From positions 94,061 to 158,060 of the forward strand of contig CACKZV010000002.1 in the NCBI GenBank assembly GCA_902604795.1: DNA of 64,000 nt. The letters are read 5' to 3'. This stretch comes from an uncultured Pelagibacteraceae bacterium (GTDB taxonomy: Bacteria > Pseudomonadota > Alphaproteobacteria > Pelagibacterales > Pelagibacteraceae). The position numbers and the translations under genes were made by a program. This document shows, one piece after another, positions 9,237 to 18,561 of the stretch (position 1 is its first letter; each line of letters starts with the position of its first letter). Under the pieces are notes generated by a model that was given only the letters and a program-made list of their open reading frames with translations, searched no databases and was not told the DNA's origin.

Positions 9237-10865
9237 ATGTTTTTAAAAAGTTCTTTTAATTATATCAATGAATTTTATTTTTTTTTTAAAAACCAAATAC
9301 GAAAAATTTATTTAAACTCGTCTATTTATAATAAGAAAATTTCAAAAGTTGATGAAAATGTTTTAATTTATCAACCAAATCTTAATATACTTAGTTCATT
9401 AATAAAATACGAAAAACAAAAAAAGAAGATTGAGGATTTTAATATTCAATCAATTTGGGACAATAAACGTTTAAAATATAATGATTTTAAAAAACTTCAT
9501 AGTTTCTATTGGTTGTTTTCAATAGATCTTAAATCTTCTAATGAAGTTACACAGTCAATCATTGAAAATTGGATTAAAAAGAACCAAAACTACGAAACAA
9601 AAAATTGGGAAATTGATATTCTTTCTAAAAGAGTAATAGCTTGGATTTCAAATTCAAAAATAACGTATGATGAGTCAGAAAATAGTTATAAAAACAGTTT
9701 TAATGAAATAATTAGCAAACAAGTAAATCATTTGATCAATGAAATTGACAGATCATCAAATTTTAATGATAAAATGATAGGGTGTACAGCAATAACTCTT
9801 ACAGGAATAGCATATAAAAATAGAAGGTTTTTAAAGTATGGCTTAGATTTACTTAAAAAAATTATTAATACTTCTTTTGATAATGACTACTTTCCAAAAT
9901 CAAGAAATATAAGACAGATGATATTTTACTTAAAACATTTTATTTTAATTAGAGAGTTACTAAAAGACTCTCTTAATGATGTTCCGGAATACTTAAACGA
10001 AATAATTCATTATCTTGGTAAATCTTATGATTTTATTTGGGGGTCTATAAAGCAAAACTTATTATTTAATGGTAATAATAATTCAGACAGTAAGGACTTT
10101 GATAAATACCTATCTCTTTTTAGATATAAATTTAAAAATGATAAGTTTGATATTTCAGGGTATACGATTTTAAAAAATAAAACTGCAATACTTGCAATGG
10201 ATACCGGGAGCAACCCATCAAAAAATTACTCCGAAAATTATCAAAGTGGACCATTATCATTTGAATTTTTTTTTAAAAATAAAAAACTGATTACAAACTC
10301 TGGTTATTTTCAAGATTATAATCACCAACTAAACTCAATTTCGAAATCAACTGCAACTCACTCAACATTAGTATTAGATAATTCCTCTGCTTGTAATTTT
10401 AGAAAAAATGGTAAGGGACCAAGTACAGTTAACAAAGGATTTAAGACATTTAATAATGAAGTAGCTTATGAAAAAAACTTCTGGAGTATTAAATGCTCAC
10501 ATGATGGATATTTGTCAAGATATGGAGTGATACATCAAAGAAATTTAGAATTTGATACTGATAAAAATATTCTTTTCGGTAAAGAAAAACTTATTAAAAA
10601 AAAAAATTTTAAAGTTACGAATTTTGAATTAAGATTTCATCTTCTACCAAATATTAAAGTAACAAAACTTCAAGATAATAAATCTGTTTTAATTGAATTA
10701 GAAAACTCTGGTTGGAGATTCTTTTCAAATGATGGGTTAATAGGGGTTGAAACTGGCCTATACTTCGGTAATAAAAATAATTATATTGAGAACCAAAATA
10801 TTTTTATCTCAGGTGTTACTCAAAATAATGAACAGTTAATTGAATGGAAGATTAGTAAAATATGA
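9237..10865 (+). CDS. Heparinase II/III-like protein
   Basis: A 542-residue protein with an alpha-helical first half and a beta-rich second half that fits the heparinase II/III C-terminal domain (from about residue 300: DTGSNPS, SGPLSFEFFF, NSGYFQDYN, STATHSTLVLDN). The SxxAHSTL-like segment matches the family's conserved His region. Known family members cleave acidic polysaccharides, but alphaproteobacterial homologues fixed between rpe/rsmB and purH have no proven substrate. No signal peptide is visible. ATGA overlap with purH shows translational coupling. Confidence 0.85.
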   Translation: MFLKSSFNYINEFYFFFKNQIRKIYLNSSIYNKKISKVDENVLIYQPNLNILSSLIKYEKQKKKIEDFNIQSIWDNKRLKYNDFKKLHSFYWLFSIDLKSSNEVTQSIIENWIKKNQNYETKNWEIDILSKRVIAWISNSKITYDESENSYKNSFNEIISKQVNHLINEIDRSSNFNDKMIGCTAITLTGIAYKNRRFLKYGLDLLKKIINTSFDNDYFPKSRNIRQMIFYLKHFILIRELLKDSLNDVPEYLNEIIHYLGKSYDFIWGSIKQNLLFNGNNNSDSKDFDKYLSLFRYKFKNDKFDISGYTILKNKTAILAMDTGSNPSKNYSENYQSGPLSFEFFFKNKKLITNSGYFQDYNHQLNSISKSTATHSTLVLDNSSACNFRKNGKGPSTVNKGFKTFNNEVAYEKNFWSIKCSHDGYLSRYGVIHQRNLEFDTDKNILFGKEKLIKKKNFKVTNFELRFHLLPNIKVTKLQDNKSVLIELENSGWRFFSNDGLIGVETGLYFGNKNNYIENQNIFISGVTQNNEQLIEWKISKI

Positions 10866-12406
10866 GTAATAAAATTAAAAAAGCAATCATATCGCTCTCT
10901 GACAAGTCTGAAATTAAATTAATATTAAATACTCTTAAAAAATATAAAGTGGATGTATTAAGCTCAGGAGGTACGTCTAAGAAAATTAAAAAATTAGGCT
11001 TCAAGTGTACTGAAGTATCTGAATATACAAATACTAAAGAGATTTTAGATGGTAGAGTAAAGACTCTTCATCCGATGTTGTATGCTGGTATTTTAAGTAA
11101 GAGGAAAAACAAGATTCACAAAAAAGAACTTAAACAGAATAATTATGAAGAAATAGATTTAGTTATAGCTAATTTTTATCCATTTGAAGAAACGTTAAAA
11201 AAAACAAAAAATCTTGATAAACTTATAGAAAGTATAGATATTGGTGGTCCGACTCTTGTTAGAGCTGCAGCTAAAAATTACAAGTATACAACTGTGTTAA
11301 CCTCTCCACGTCAGTATAAAGAATTTATTTTAAACTTAGAAAAAAATAAAGGTTCCACAAGTTTAGAATTTAGAAAAAAACTATCTCAAGAAGCATTTAA
11401 TTTAACAGCTTATTACGATTCTGTCATTTCAGAATATTTGAATATTGAAAATAAAAATAATTTTCCTCAAAAGAAAACCATTCATGCAAATTTAGTTGAA
11501 GTTTTGCGGTATGGTGAAAACCCCCATCAACAATCAGCAATCTATAGTAAAACTAATAACCTAGAAATATTTCAGCTAAGTGGAAAAAAATTAAGTTATA
11601 ACAACTATAATGATATATATGCTGCATTAAATATATCACAAACACTCCCAAAAAATACTGGAACTGTCATTGTTAAGCACGCTAACCCATGTGGTGTATC
11701 AGTAAATAAGAGTAAAATAGATAGTTATAGAGAGGCTATAGCATGTGACCCAATAAGTGCATTCGGTGGAATTGTTTCATGTAACTTTAAAGTAAATAAA
11801 AAAATAGCCTTGGAATTAAGTAAGATATTTTTAGAAGTAATCATTGGACACGGTTTTGATAAAGACTCACTTAAAATTTTGAAAAGAAAAAAAAATTTAA
11901 GATTAATTGATGCATCAAAATTAAGATTAGATAATCAAAGCAATATAATAAGTAACTTTGACTCTTTATTAATACAAAATGCGGACAACAAGATTTTTAG
12001 TAAAAATAATTTTAAGGTAGTATCTAAAATTAAGCCATCAAAAAAAATTTTTGATGATCTAATTTTCGCATTCAATGTGTGTAGAAATGTAAAATCTAAT
12101 GCAATTGTTTTAACAAAAAATAGTTCAACTATTGGAATCGGATCAGGTCAACCCAGTAGATTAGATAGCTGTAAAATAGCAATAAATAAAATGAAAAAAT
12201 TTCAGAAGATTAATGATGAAGACATAATCTTAGGTGCATCAGATGCTTTTTTTCCTTTCGTAGATGGAATAGAAATCTTAGTTCAAAATGGAGTAAGTGC
12301 AATCATTCAACCATCTGGCTCTATACGCGACAAAGAAATAATAAAATTTGCGGATAAATTAGGTATCATTTTAGTGTTTTCAAAAACTAGGCACTTCAAA
12401 CATTAA
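10862..12406 (+). CDS. purH: Bifunctional AICAR transformylase / IMP cyclohydrolase
   Basis: Catalyses the last two steps of IMP synthesis. The 514-residue protein has the MGS-like cyclohydrolase domain first (KAIISLSDKS, SSGGTSKKI, DGRVKTLHPMLYAGIL) and the transformylase domain after about residue 200 (LRYGENPHQQ, VIVKHANPCGVS, DPISAFGGIVSCN, GASDAFFPFVDGI). All expected signatures are present. It ends 3 bases from the convergent phhB with no terminator between. Confidence 0.97.
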   Translation: MSNKIKKAIISLSDKSEIKLILNTLKKYKVDVLSSGGTSKKIKKLGFKCTEVSEYTNTKEILDGRVKTLHPMLYAGILSKRKNKIHKKELKQNNYEEIDLVIANFYPFEETLKKTKNLDKLIESIDIGGPTLVRAAAKNYKYTTVLTSPRQYKEFILNLEKNKGSTSLEFRKKLSQEAFNLTAYYDSVISEYLNIENKNNFPQKKTIHANLVEVLRYGENPHQQSAIYSKTNNLEIFQLSGKKLSYNNYNDIYAALNISQTLPKNTGTVIVKHANPCGVSVNKSKIDSYREAIACDPISAFGGIVSCNFKVNKKIALELSKIFLEVIIGHGFDKDSLKILKRKKNLRLIDASKLRLDNQSNIISNFDSLLIQNADNKIFSKNNFKVVSKIKPSKKIFDDLIFAFNVCRNVKSNAIVLTKNSSTIGIGSGQPSRLDSCKIAINKMKKFQKINDEDIILGASDAFFPFVDGIEILVQNGVSAIIQPSGSIRDKEIIKFADKLGIILVFSKTRHFKH

Positions 12407-12409
12407 TAG

Positions 12410-12748
12410 TTAGACTATTCTGTCAATTTTTGCAGCAAGCACAAAATCACTTTCATGTAATCCGTTAATAGCATGTGTTTGTATTTTTATTTTTGCATAT
12501 CCCCAACCAAATAATATGTCAGGATGGTGGCCTTCTTGCTCAGCAATTTCTCCAACATTATTTACAAAAGATTGACTATCTAAAAAATTATCAAATTTAA
12601 AATTTTTAATAATATAATAATTTTTTTTATTCTCAGACTCTACATCCCATCCATCTACTTTTTTAAGGTATTTATGAATCTCCTCTAAATTAAAACTTGG
12701 TATACCACCTTCACACGGAATACACTTTTTTTCAGCTAAATCACTCAT
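12410..12748 (-). CDS. phhB: Pterin-4a-carbinolamine dehydratase
   Basis: The 112-residue protein carries the family motif EQEGHHPD (catalytic paired histidines) and a closing HAINGLHESDFVLAAKID region with a further conserved His. It dehydrates 4a-hydroxytetrahydropterin; no aromatic amino-acid hydroxylase is in this window, so its partner is unknown. Its start overlaps the stop of the upstream sulfotransferase by one base, suggesting co-transcription. Confidence 0.93.
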   Translation of the reverse strand: MSDLAEKKCIPCEGGIPSFNLEEIHKYLKKVDGWDVESENKKNYYIIKNFKFDNFLDSQSFVNNVGEIAEQEGHHPDILFGWGYAKIKIQTHAINGLHESDFVLAAKIDRIV

Positions 12749-13584
12749 TAGTCATATCCTAAATCATTTAAATCACTTTGCAAAGAGTTATTTATTTTAA
12801 TTAAAATATTTTTTGGTAAAATTTTTTGCCATCTATTACCAAATCCTAAATTGAAAAAACGTTTTTTTTCTCCAGTCCTTGAGAACACGCTTTCCTCAAA
12901 GCCTTCATTTTGTTCTTTGTTTCTTAAGTTAGAGAAATTTGTAGAAGATATTGAGTTTAAGAGTTTTTTTTCATTAATCGAAGTTTTTTCTTTTTTCAAA
13001 TTGCTTATAAAATTAATTATTTTTTTAAAAGTATCAAATTTATTATTTTCTAAATCTTCGTATTTTATAAATAATGTTTTAAATTCATTTGTATTTTTCC
13101 ATGACTTATAGTGACTCGACCAAGATCCTAAAAAAGTAAAATTACTATAATCACCATCTGTTGATTTTTCTAGAAGTGTTTGTTTTTCATTCATTAATTT
13201 TATATATGATTGCTCATAACTTAATGAATAATGATGCGTCATAGATGTTATTAAATTTCTAGGATCTCTAATAATGTATATAGCACCTAATGTTAAATTT
13301 TTGTTAGTAAAATAACTATCTTTATACTGATTAAGTGAGCTATGGGTTTTAATAAAATGTATTTTATCTCCAGAAAAGAATTGTTGTTGATTATATATCC
13401 AATTTTGACTGGCTTCTATTTCTGAATTAATTTTATTTTTTGTAAATTTGATTGAGGGAAACTGGAGGATATTATAAAGAAGATCAAAATCAAACTTTCC
13501 TTTTTTTGAAAAAAAATAAGAAGCAATAAAAGATCTTAAATATGTATTTCCACTTTTAGGATAAGAAGCAATCCAAATAATCAT
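12748..13584 (-). CDS. Sulfotransferase
   Basis: A PAPS-dependent sulfotransferase-fold protein of 278 residues from the chosen start. MIIWIASYPKSGNTYLR is the 5'-phosphosulfate-binding loop, and IYIIRDPRNLITS the 3'-phosphate-binding segment; KTHSSL holds the likely catalytic region. The ORF track begins 22 codons earlier, but those residues are the antisense translation of a tRNA gene, and the paralogues at 40-42 kb also start at MIIW. The acceptor is unknown (surface glycan or lipid are possibilities). Confidence 0.88.
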   Translation of the reverse strand: MIIWIASYPKSGNTYLRSFIASYFFSKKGKFDFDLLYNILQFPSIKFTKNKINSEIEASQNWIYNQQQFFSGDKIHFIKTHSSLNQYKDSYFTNKNLTLGAIYIIRDPRNLITSMTHHYSLSYEQSYIKLMNEKQTLLEKSTDGDYSNFTFLGSWSSHYKSWKNTNEFKTLFIKYEDLENNKFDTFKKIINFISNLKKEKTSINEKKLLNSISSTNFSNLRNKEQNEGFEESVFSRTGEKKRFFNLGFGNRWQKILPKNILIKINNSLQSDLNDLGYD

Positions 13585-13589
13585 AATTA

Positions 13590-13664
13590 TGGAGCGGGCA
13601 ATGGGACTCGAACCCACGACCTTCTCGTTGGCAACGAGACGCTCTACCACTGAGCTATGCCCGC
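13590..13664 (-). tRNA. tRNA-Gly (GCC)
   Basis: Reading the minus strand, GCGGGCA pairs with TGCCCGC as acceptor stem; the D-arm is AGCTCAGTGGTAGAGC, the anticodon arm TCTCG-TTGCCAA-CGAGA gives anticodon GCC, and GTGGG-TTCGAGT-CCCAT... forms the T-arm. The 3' CCA is encoded (discriminator U then CCA). The mature body without CCA is 72 bases. It lies 5 bases upstream of the sulfotransferase start codon, so the two may share a transcript. Confidence 0.97.
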
Positions 13665-13736
13665 TTGTTCTATAAGTGTTGAAACTATTAGCTTTTTAAT
13701 AATTAAGCAATAGTCAAAAAAATAATCTTAAACCAC

Positions 13737-15377
13737 TTAATATTTTATTTTGGCACTATCCAAAGTTTCTTGCATGATTTTCAAATGATCTTTATATTTT
13801 TTCCACTCATCAGATGTATTTTTTTTTATTTTTTCCCGAACCTGTAAAAGTGAAGCAGTTTGTACCGGCCTAATATTTTTGCTGTAATTATTAAGATTCT
13901 CTTCCCACTTAATGTCAAGTTTTTCAATTAAACTATGTATTTCATTTTCAAAATCATTAACAAATTGCTCATAGCTAATGTTTATTATTTTATCATTTAA
14001 TTTATTCATCCAAAATTTCATAAGATCTTCATATAATATAAAATATTCTGCAGTATTCTTTTGAGTAAGAGAGAAATCCATACCTGGATCAGGAAAATTA
14101 ATTTTGTAATTTGACCAACAAATGGCCATCGGATTCCTTTGAATATGAATTATTTTAGCCTCTGGGAAGGCTTTTATAATGAAGCCTATCCATCTAAAAT
14201 TCATTGGTAATTTATCAATAATAAATTTTTTATTACTCAATTGAAATGCTTTTTCATGATATTCAAATCTTATATTCTTTATAAAGCTGTGAAAATCTTG
14301 TAGTTTATTTAATTTAAAGTCGTCGATTATTTTAGGTAAATAATTAAGTTCACCAGCGCCAAATATATCAGAATGAGATGAGAGTACTTGTTCTAGAAAA
14401 GTTGTTCCTGATCTTGGCATACCAACTATAAAAATTGGTGTGAAATTAATTTTATAATTGTGCTCTATAAGTTCATTAAAATTTTGTTGAAAGATATTTT
14501 TTATTTTTTCAAAAAGTTTTTTTTCTGCTTGAAGACTAAAATTTGAACTAATTCTTTTTATTTTATGTGTTTCCTCAAGATACTTTAAAGCTATACTAGA
14601 TTTATTTAAATCAAAATTACATTTACTTAAAGTAGTATATGCAAACATTTTATTTTCATTATTTATATTTGATAAGTCAAGTTTTTCTAATTTTTTTAAA
14701 AATTTATTATCTTTGTCTGCTTTTGTGATTAAAAAATAATTCTTAAATGCTTTTATGTGTTTACCATCAATATTAATTACTTTTTCAAATAATTTCCTTC
14801 CTTCATCAATATTCCCAAGTATTAGGTTTAAATAGCCCAAGTCATTTAAAGCTGTCGTATTATCTTCATCAAGTTTTAAAACCTCTTGAAGTACCTTTTT
14901 TAGATCATCAAACTTTTTTTCTTCGCTATAAACATGAGCTAGATTAAAATATGCTGGGAAATTTTTTTTATTAAATTTGATAGCTTTTTTATAATTTTCA
15001 GTCGCTTCATCAATAAGTCCTAATTTGAATTTGATATTTCCTAAATTATTAAAAGCCTCTGAATAGTTATATTTGAGTTTTATTGCTTTTAAAAAATTGT
15101 CTGAAGCTTTATTATAATTTTTTAATTGCTTTTGAATGTTACCATAAATATAATAATTTTCTGCATTTGGTTTTAATAAAATTACATTTTTAAAAATTTT
15201 TTCTGCTTCTAAATAATCTTTGATATTTAAATAAGTCAAACCTAGTGCATATAATACTTGGAAGTCGTTATTTTTTTTTAAAAGTTTCTTTCCAAGTTTA
15301 ATTACTTTTTCAAATTTTCCTTTATTATAATATTCTAAAATAATTTTTTTATTATTTAAGAAGTTCTTAGAGTTCAT
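13737..15377 (-). CDS. TPR repeat protein with C-terminal sulfotransferase domain
   Basis: 546 residues. The first 200 or so hold about six tetratricopeptide repeats (for example 'AFNNLGNIKFKLGLIDEA' and 'ALNDLGYLNLILGNIDEG'). A sulfotransferase_3-type domain starts near residue 310 with FIVGMPRSGTTFLEQVLSSH (PAPS loop), then AKIIHIQRNPMAICWSNY (3'-phosphate site). Fusions of this kind are frequent in marine alphaproteobacteria; the TPR part probably recruits a protein partner. No signal peptide is seen. It lies upstream of tRNA-Gly on the same strand and next to a 2OG oxygenase and another TPR gene. Confidence 0.9.
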   Translation of the reverse strand: MNSKNFLNNKKIILEYYNKGKFEKVIKLGKKLLKKNNDFQVLYALGLTYLNIKDYLEAEKIFKNVILLKPNAENYYIYGNIQKQLKNYNKASDNFLKAIKLKYNYSEAFNNLGNIKFKLGLIDEATENYKKAIKFNKKNFPAYFNLAHVYSEEKKFDDLKKVLQEVLKLDEDNTTALNDLGYLNLILGNIDEGRKLFEKVINIDGKHIKAFKNYFLITKADKDNKFLKKLEKLDLSNINNENKMFAYTTLSKCNFDLNKSSIALKYLEETHKIKRISSNFSLQAEKKLFEKIKNIFQQNFNELIEHNYKINFTPIFIVGMPRSGTTFLEQVLSSHSDIFGAGELNYLPKIIDDFKLNKLQDFHSFIKNIRFEYHEKAFQLSNKKFIIDKLPMNFRWIGFIIKAFPEAKIIHIQRNPMAICWSNYKINFPDPGMDFSLTQKNTAEYFILYEDLMKFWMNKLNDKIINISYEQFVNDFENEIHSLIEKLDIKWEENLNNYSKNIRPVQTASLLQVREKIKKNTSDEWKKYKDHLKIMQETLDSAKIKY

Positions 15378-15412
15378 TTAAGTGAATGAAATTAATGATT
15401 TGGATATTCATT

Positions 15413-16009
15413 TTATGATGCAAAATCAAACCAACCTGTAATTATATACTTCGTTCCACTTTTTAAAACTGATCCAGTATGAGCATGAGTCCACTCGGCA
15501 GGCCAAATTAATGTTTTATTATTTTCAGGCTTTATTTTGAGTCCGTAATGATCAAAATCAGTTGTGCCTCCATCATTAACATCATTTAAATAGGTCATAA
15601 AAGCAAAGATTCTGTGTAATGTTGATAAACCTGTTCTTTCAGAATGTAAGGCTGCAAAATGATCCCCTGGAAAATACTTTTGTACATTAAAAGGACCAAT
15701 GTTAACTTTTGTTAAAAATTCTTTTACAAAAGGCCATTGTTCTCTATAGTCCAAAAAACATTTTTGAAGCTCAGAAAAATAATCTTGAAACACCTTATAT
15801 TTTGGATCTGATAATTTATTTGGGCTTATTGTGATATCTGTCGATCTTTTTCTACTCTCTTCAACTCCTTTTGCTGTGGATCCTTTTTTTTGAAGAGATT
15901 TATTATTTTCAAAAAATTCAATTATACCTTTGCTGATATTTTCATCATCAAGGTGCCAACATCCAATGAAATTTGGTGATTTATCACTACTTATTTCAAC
16001 TCTTTTCAT
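15413..16009 (-). CDS. 2-oxoglutarate/Fe(II)-dependent oxygenase, prolyl hydroxylase-like
   Basis: The 198-residue protein shows the double-stranded beta-helix features of the P4H-like family: first iron ligands in AALHSER (an HxE rather than the more usual HxD), the FMTYLNDVNDGGTTDF segment, the distal His in EWTHAHTG, and a C-terminal basic residue for 2-oxoglutarate in GTKYIITGWF. Substrate unknown. It overlaps the TPR gene by 4 bases (ATGA), so hydroxylation of, or guided by, a TPR partner is a reasonable guess. Confidence 0.85.
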   Translation of the reverse strand: MKRVEISSDKSPNFIGCWHLDDENISKGIIEFFENNKSLQKKGSTAKGVEESRKRSTDITISPNKLSDPKYKVFQDYFSELQKCFLDYREQWPFVKEFLTKVNIGPFNVQKYFPGDHFAALHSERTGLSTLHRIFAFMTYLNDVNDGGTTDFDHYGLKIKPENNKTLIWPAEWTHAHTGSVLKSGTKYIITGWFDFAS

Positions 16010-16752
16010 TTTAACAAATTAACTCCATTTTCATCAAGTTGTAAAAAACCTGCACCCTTCTTTATATAAGATAAACCTTCTTTATGGGAATTTAAAGCTA
16101 ACAATGATTGTCCTAATAAATTATTTAAAGTTCTATTTTTGGGATATTTTGAGATAATTTTTAAAACAAAATCTTTTACTTCATTTTTCTTTCCTGTTTT
16201 AAACAAACATATTGTGTATCTTTCACAAATTTCTTCATTCCTTGCTTCTAAATTAATTATATTTTTATAGTGATCTATAGCATTTAGATAATTTTCTAAT
16301 AAAAAATATAAGCTCGCAAGATTGTAATGAGCTTCAAGATTATTTTTATTCAAACTAATAGCCTTTTTGTAATTAATAATAGCTTCTTCATATTTGTTTA
16401 GAGATTTTTGTGAACTACCTAAATTATTATATGCTTCGGTAAAATTGGGGTTTAATGTAATAGCTTCTTCAAATGAGGTAATTGCATTATCAAATTTTTT
16501 TAATTTTTTTTGGATATTACCCAAAAAATATAAATTCTCTGCATTCTTATTAAGTAAAATTAATTTTTTAAAATAGTTTTCTGCATTATCAAAATTTTCA
16601 AGTTTAATTGATGACAATCCTAATAAGTATATTAATTGTGCATCATTTTGTCTCTGTTTGAATAATTTTTCACCTTCAACTATTACATCTTCAAATTTAT
16701 TTTCTTTAAAAGAAGTTAAAATTTTTTCTTTTTCTAAATTATTTGAATTCAT
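16006..16752 (-). CDS. TPR repeat protein
   Basis: 248 residues made almost entirely of tetratricopeptide repeats (about six; e.g. AYNNLGSSQKSLNKYEEA and AHYNLASLYFLLENYLNA). It closely resembles the N-terminal half of the TPR-sulfotransferase downstream, suggesting they arose by duplication. It lacks a catalytic domain and has no signal peptide; a protein-protein scaffold role is likely. It heads the block TPR - oxygenase - TPR-sulfotransferase and is divergent from the LON-domain gene by 26 bases. Confidence 0.88.
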   Translation of the reverse strand: MNSNNLEKEKILTSFKENKFEDVIVEGEKLFKQRQNDAQLIYLLGLSSIKLENFDNAENYFKKLILLNKNAENLYFLGNIQKKLKKFDNAITSFEEAITLNPNFTEAYNNLGSSQKSLNKYEEAIINYKKAISLNKNNLEAHYNLASLYFLLENYLNAIDHYKNIINLEARNEEICERYTICLFKTGKKNEVKDFVLKIISKYPKNRTLNNLLGQSLLALNSHKEGLSYIKKGAGFLQLDENGVNLLK

Positions 16753-16778
16753 TGCTTAGATGTTATAATTTAAATTAT

Positions 16779-17420
16779 ATGAAAAAAGAAGATCTTCCAA
16801 AAATTATACCAGTTTTCCCATTATCAAATTTTATTATTTTTCCACGTACAACAGTTCCATTAAATATATTTGAGCCTAGATATATACAAATGATTGATAA
16901 AAGCATGAAAAGTGACCGCATGATAGGCATGATACAACCAAAAAAAACTGGTGAATTAAAAAAACCAGACTTACATAATGTGGGTTGTGTTGGAAAAATA
17001 ACAAGTTTTAATGAGACAGATGATGGTAGATATTTAATTATTTTGAATGGTATATGCAGATTTAAGGTTTTGGATGAAGTGAAAAATGACAATTTATATA
17101 GGGAGTGTGAGGTTAAATATGAAGAATATTCGAATGATTTAATTGAAAAATCAAATGAAATAAAATTTTCCGATTTAAATTTGATATTTCAAAACTTAAA
17201 AGGGCTTTTTAAAAAACAAGGATATGAAATAAATTGGAAAGAAATTGAAAAACAGAGTTTAGATCAAACTATAAATACTTTATCTATGGCATCACCATTT
17301 TCTTTAGAGGAAAAACAAGTTTTACTCGAAAGCAAAGATTTAAAAATAAGAAAAGAAAAATTAGAAGAAATTTTGAATACTTATATTTTAGATAATTTTA
17401 ATAATAAAACCTTGCAATGA
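16779..17420 (+). CDS. LON N-terminal (substrate-binding) domain protein
   Basis: A 213-residue stand-alone LON substrate-binding domain: IIPVFPLSNFIIFPRTTVPLNIFEPRY is the typical opening, followed by GVVGCVGKI-like and DGRYLIILNGICRFKV segments. There is no AAA or protease domain. I chose the ATG at 16779; the ORF track uses a TTG at 16743 that would overlap the divergent TPR gene and adds an untypical leader. Such proteins are widespread in alphaproteobacteria, function undefined. Confidence 0.9.
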   Translation: MKKEDLPKIIPVFPLSNFIIFPRTTVPLNIFEPRYIQMIDKSMKSDRMIGMIQPKKTGELKKPDLHNVGCVGKITSFNETDDGRYLIILNGICRFKVLDEVKNDNLYRECEVKYEEYSNDLIEKSNEIKFSDLNLIFQNLKGLFKKQGYEINWKEIEKQSLDQTINTLSMASPFSLEEKQVLLESKDLKIRKEKLEEILNTYILDNFNNKTLQ

Positions 17421-17436
17421 ATAATTTAAAAGCAAA

Positions 17437-18498
17437 TTAATTAGATAACATTGTTGCATATTTATTTAAAAATTTATTATTTTTCAAAATTTTAAATATT
17501 GGATCAGATAAATTATTTTCTAACTTATTATCAAGTTCAAAAAAAGAATTTAAAGCATCTATACCTAATCCATACATGTAATTTATGTGTTTATTTTTTT
17601 CTTGAAATTTTCGAGCAATTAATTCACCATCATCAACACCTAATTTAATATTTTCATCTAAAATACTAGATAAAGATTTAATATCTCTAATAGTCATATT
17701 AAAACCTTGTCCTGCTAATGGATGAACCTTATGTATTAAATCTCCAAAAGATAAAACATTTTTAAAAATATAATTTCGAAGGGCATGAAATTTAATGCTA
17801 AAAGACTCAACTTCGCTAATTTTATCTATCTTATATTTATAATTATATTTATTTATGATTTTTAAAAAGTTTATCTTATCAATTAATTTTATTGAATTAT
17901 ATGAAAATACAATTGAAGTTTGATTGTTAGACAGGGGAAGAAATGCTAACGGACCATTTTTTGTAAAAATTTGTTTAGCAATTTTGTTTTCAACCTTTTT
18001 ATGATGTATTATAGCAGTATGAGCCAAAGATTTATAATTTTTTTCTATTTTTTTTTGAAAATATTTTTTTGTTATTGAATTATTTTGCTGTGAGTTAATT
18101 ATTAAATCATAATTTCTTTTTTTCAAAATTTCTAAATTATAATTTTTAAGAGTAATAAATTTTAAAAATTTATTTTTTTTTATTAAGTTAAAAAGGTCAA
18201 TATATTTTAACAGATAAAAATTATTTTGATTTTTATTTTTGAACTCAAACAACTCGCGTGATTTATTTTTTTCTGAATAAATTTTTATTTTTGTAGTTGG
18301 CCATCCTAAATTTTTAATACCTCTAATATTTTCAACTAAAAATTTGTAATTATCGTTCGAAATTGCAATTGTTCTGAGAGTATCTTTTAATAAAGTTGGT
18401 TTAGATTGGGAGATAATATCAACTTTAATGTTTTTTTTTAATAATACATTTGCTAGAACAAGATTTGTTAAATTGTTTCCTAAAAGACAAATATTCAT
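17437..18498 (-). CDS. UbiH/COQ6-type FAD monooxygenase, divergent
   Basis: 353 residues from the ATG at 18498 (MNICLLGN); the track's upstream start adds eight residues without support. The late FAD motif FGDLIHKVHPLAGQGFNM is a clear match to ubiquinone-ring hydroxylases. The N-terminal dinucleotide loop, however, reads GNNLTN where GxGxxG is expected, and the protein is short and Ile/Lys/Asn-rich. It probably hydroxylates the ubiquinone precursor ring, but which position cannot be told. Confidence 0.75.
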   Translation of the reverse strand: MNICLLGNNLTNLVLANVLLKKNIKVDIISQSKPTLLKDTLRTIAISNDNYKFLVENIRGIKNLGWPTTKIKIYSEKNKSRELFEFKNKNQNNFYLLKYIDLFNLIKKNKFLKFITLKNYNLEILKKRNYDLIINSQQNNSITKKYFQKKIEKNYKSLAHTAIIHHKKVENKIAKQIFTKNGPLAFLPLSNNQTSIVFSYNSIKLIDKINFLKIINKYNYKYKIDKISEVESFSIKFHALRNYIFKNVLSFGDLIHKVHPLAGQGFNMTIRDIKSLSSILDENIKLGVDDGELIARKFQEKNKHINYMYGLGIDALNSFFELDNKLENNLSDPIFKILKNNKFLNKYATMLSN

Positions 18499-18561
18499 AA
18501 TATTATTTAATTTTATCAACAAAAATTAAATGATACAAAGTGACAAATCATTAATAACAAA

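Noticed and set aside
13585-13650. Upstream extension of the 12.7-kb sulfotransferase (MVERLVANEKVVGSSPIARS...)
   Set aside because: These codons are a reading of the tRNA-Gly gene; the paralogues start at MIIW, so the ATG at 13584 was used.
16743-16778. TTG start for the LON-domain gene
   Set aside because: It overlaps the divergent TPR gene and adds an atypical leader; the ATG at 16779 gives the normal N-terminus.
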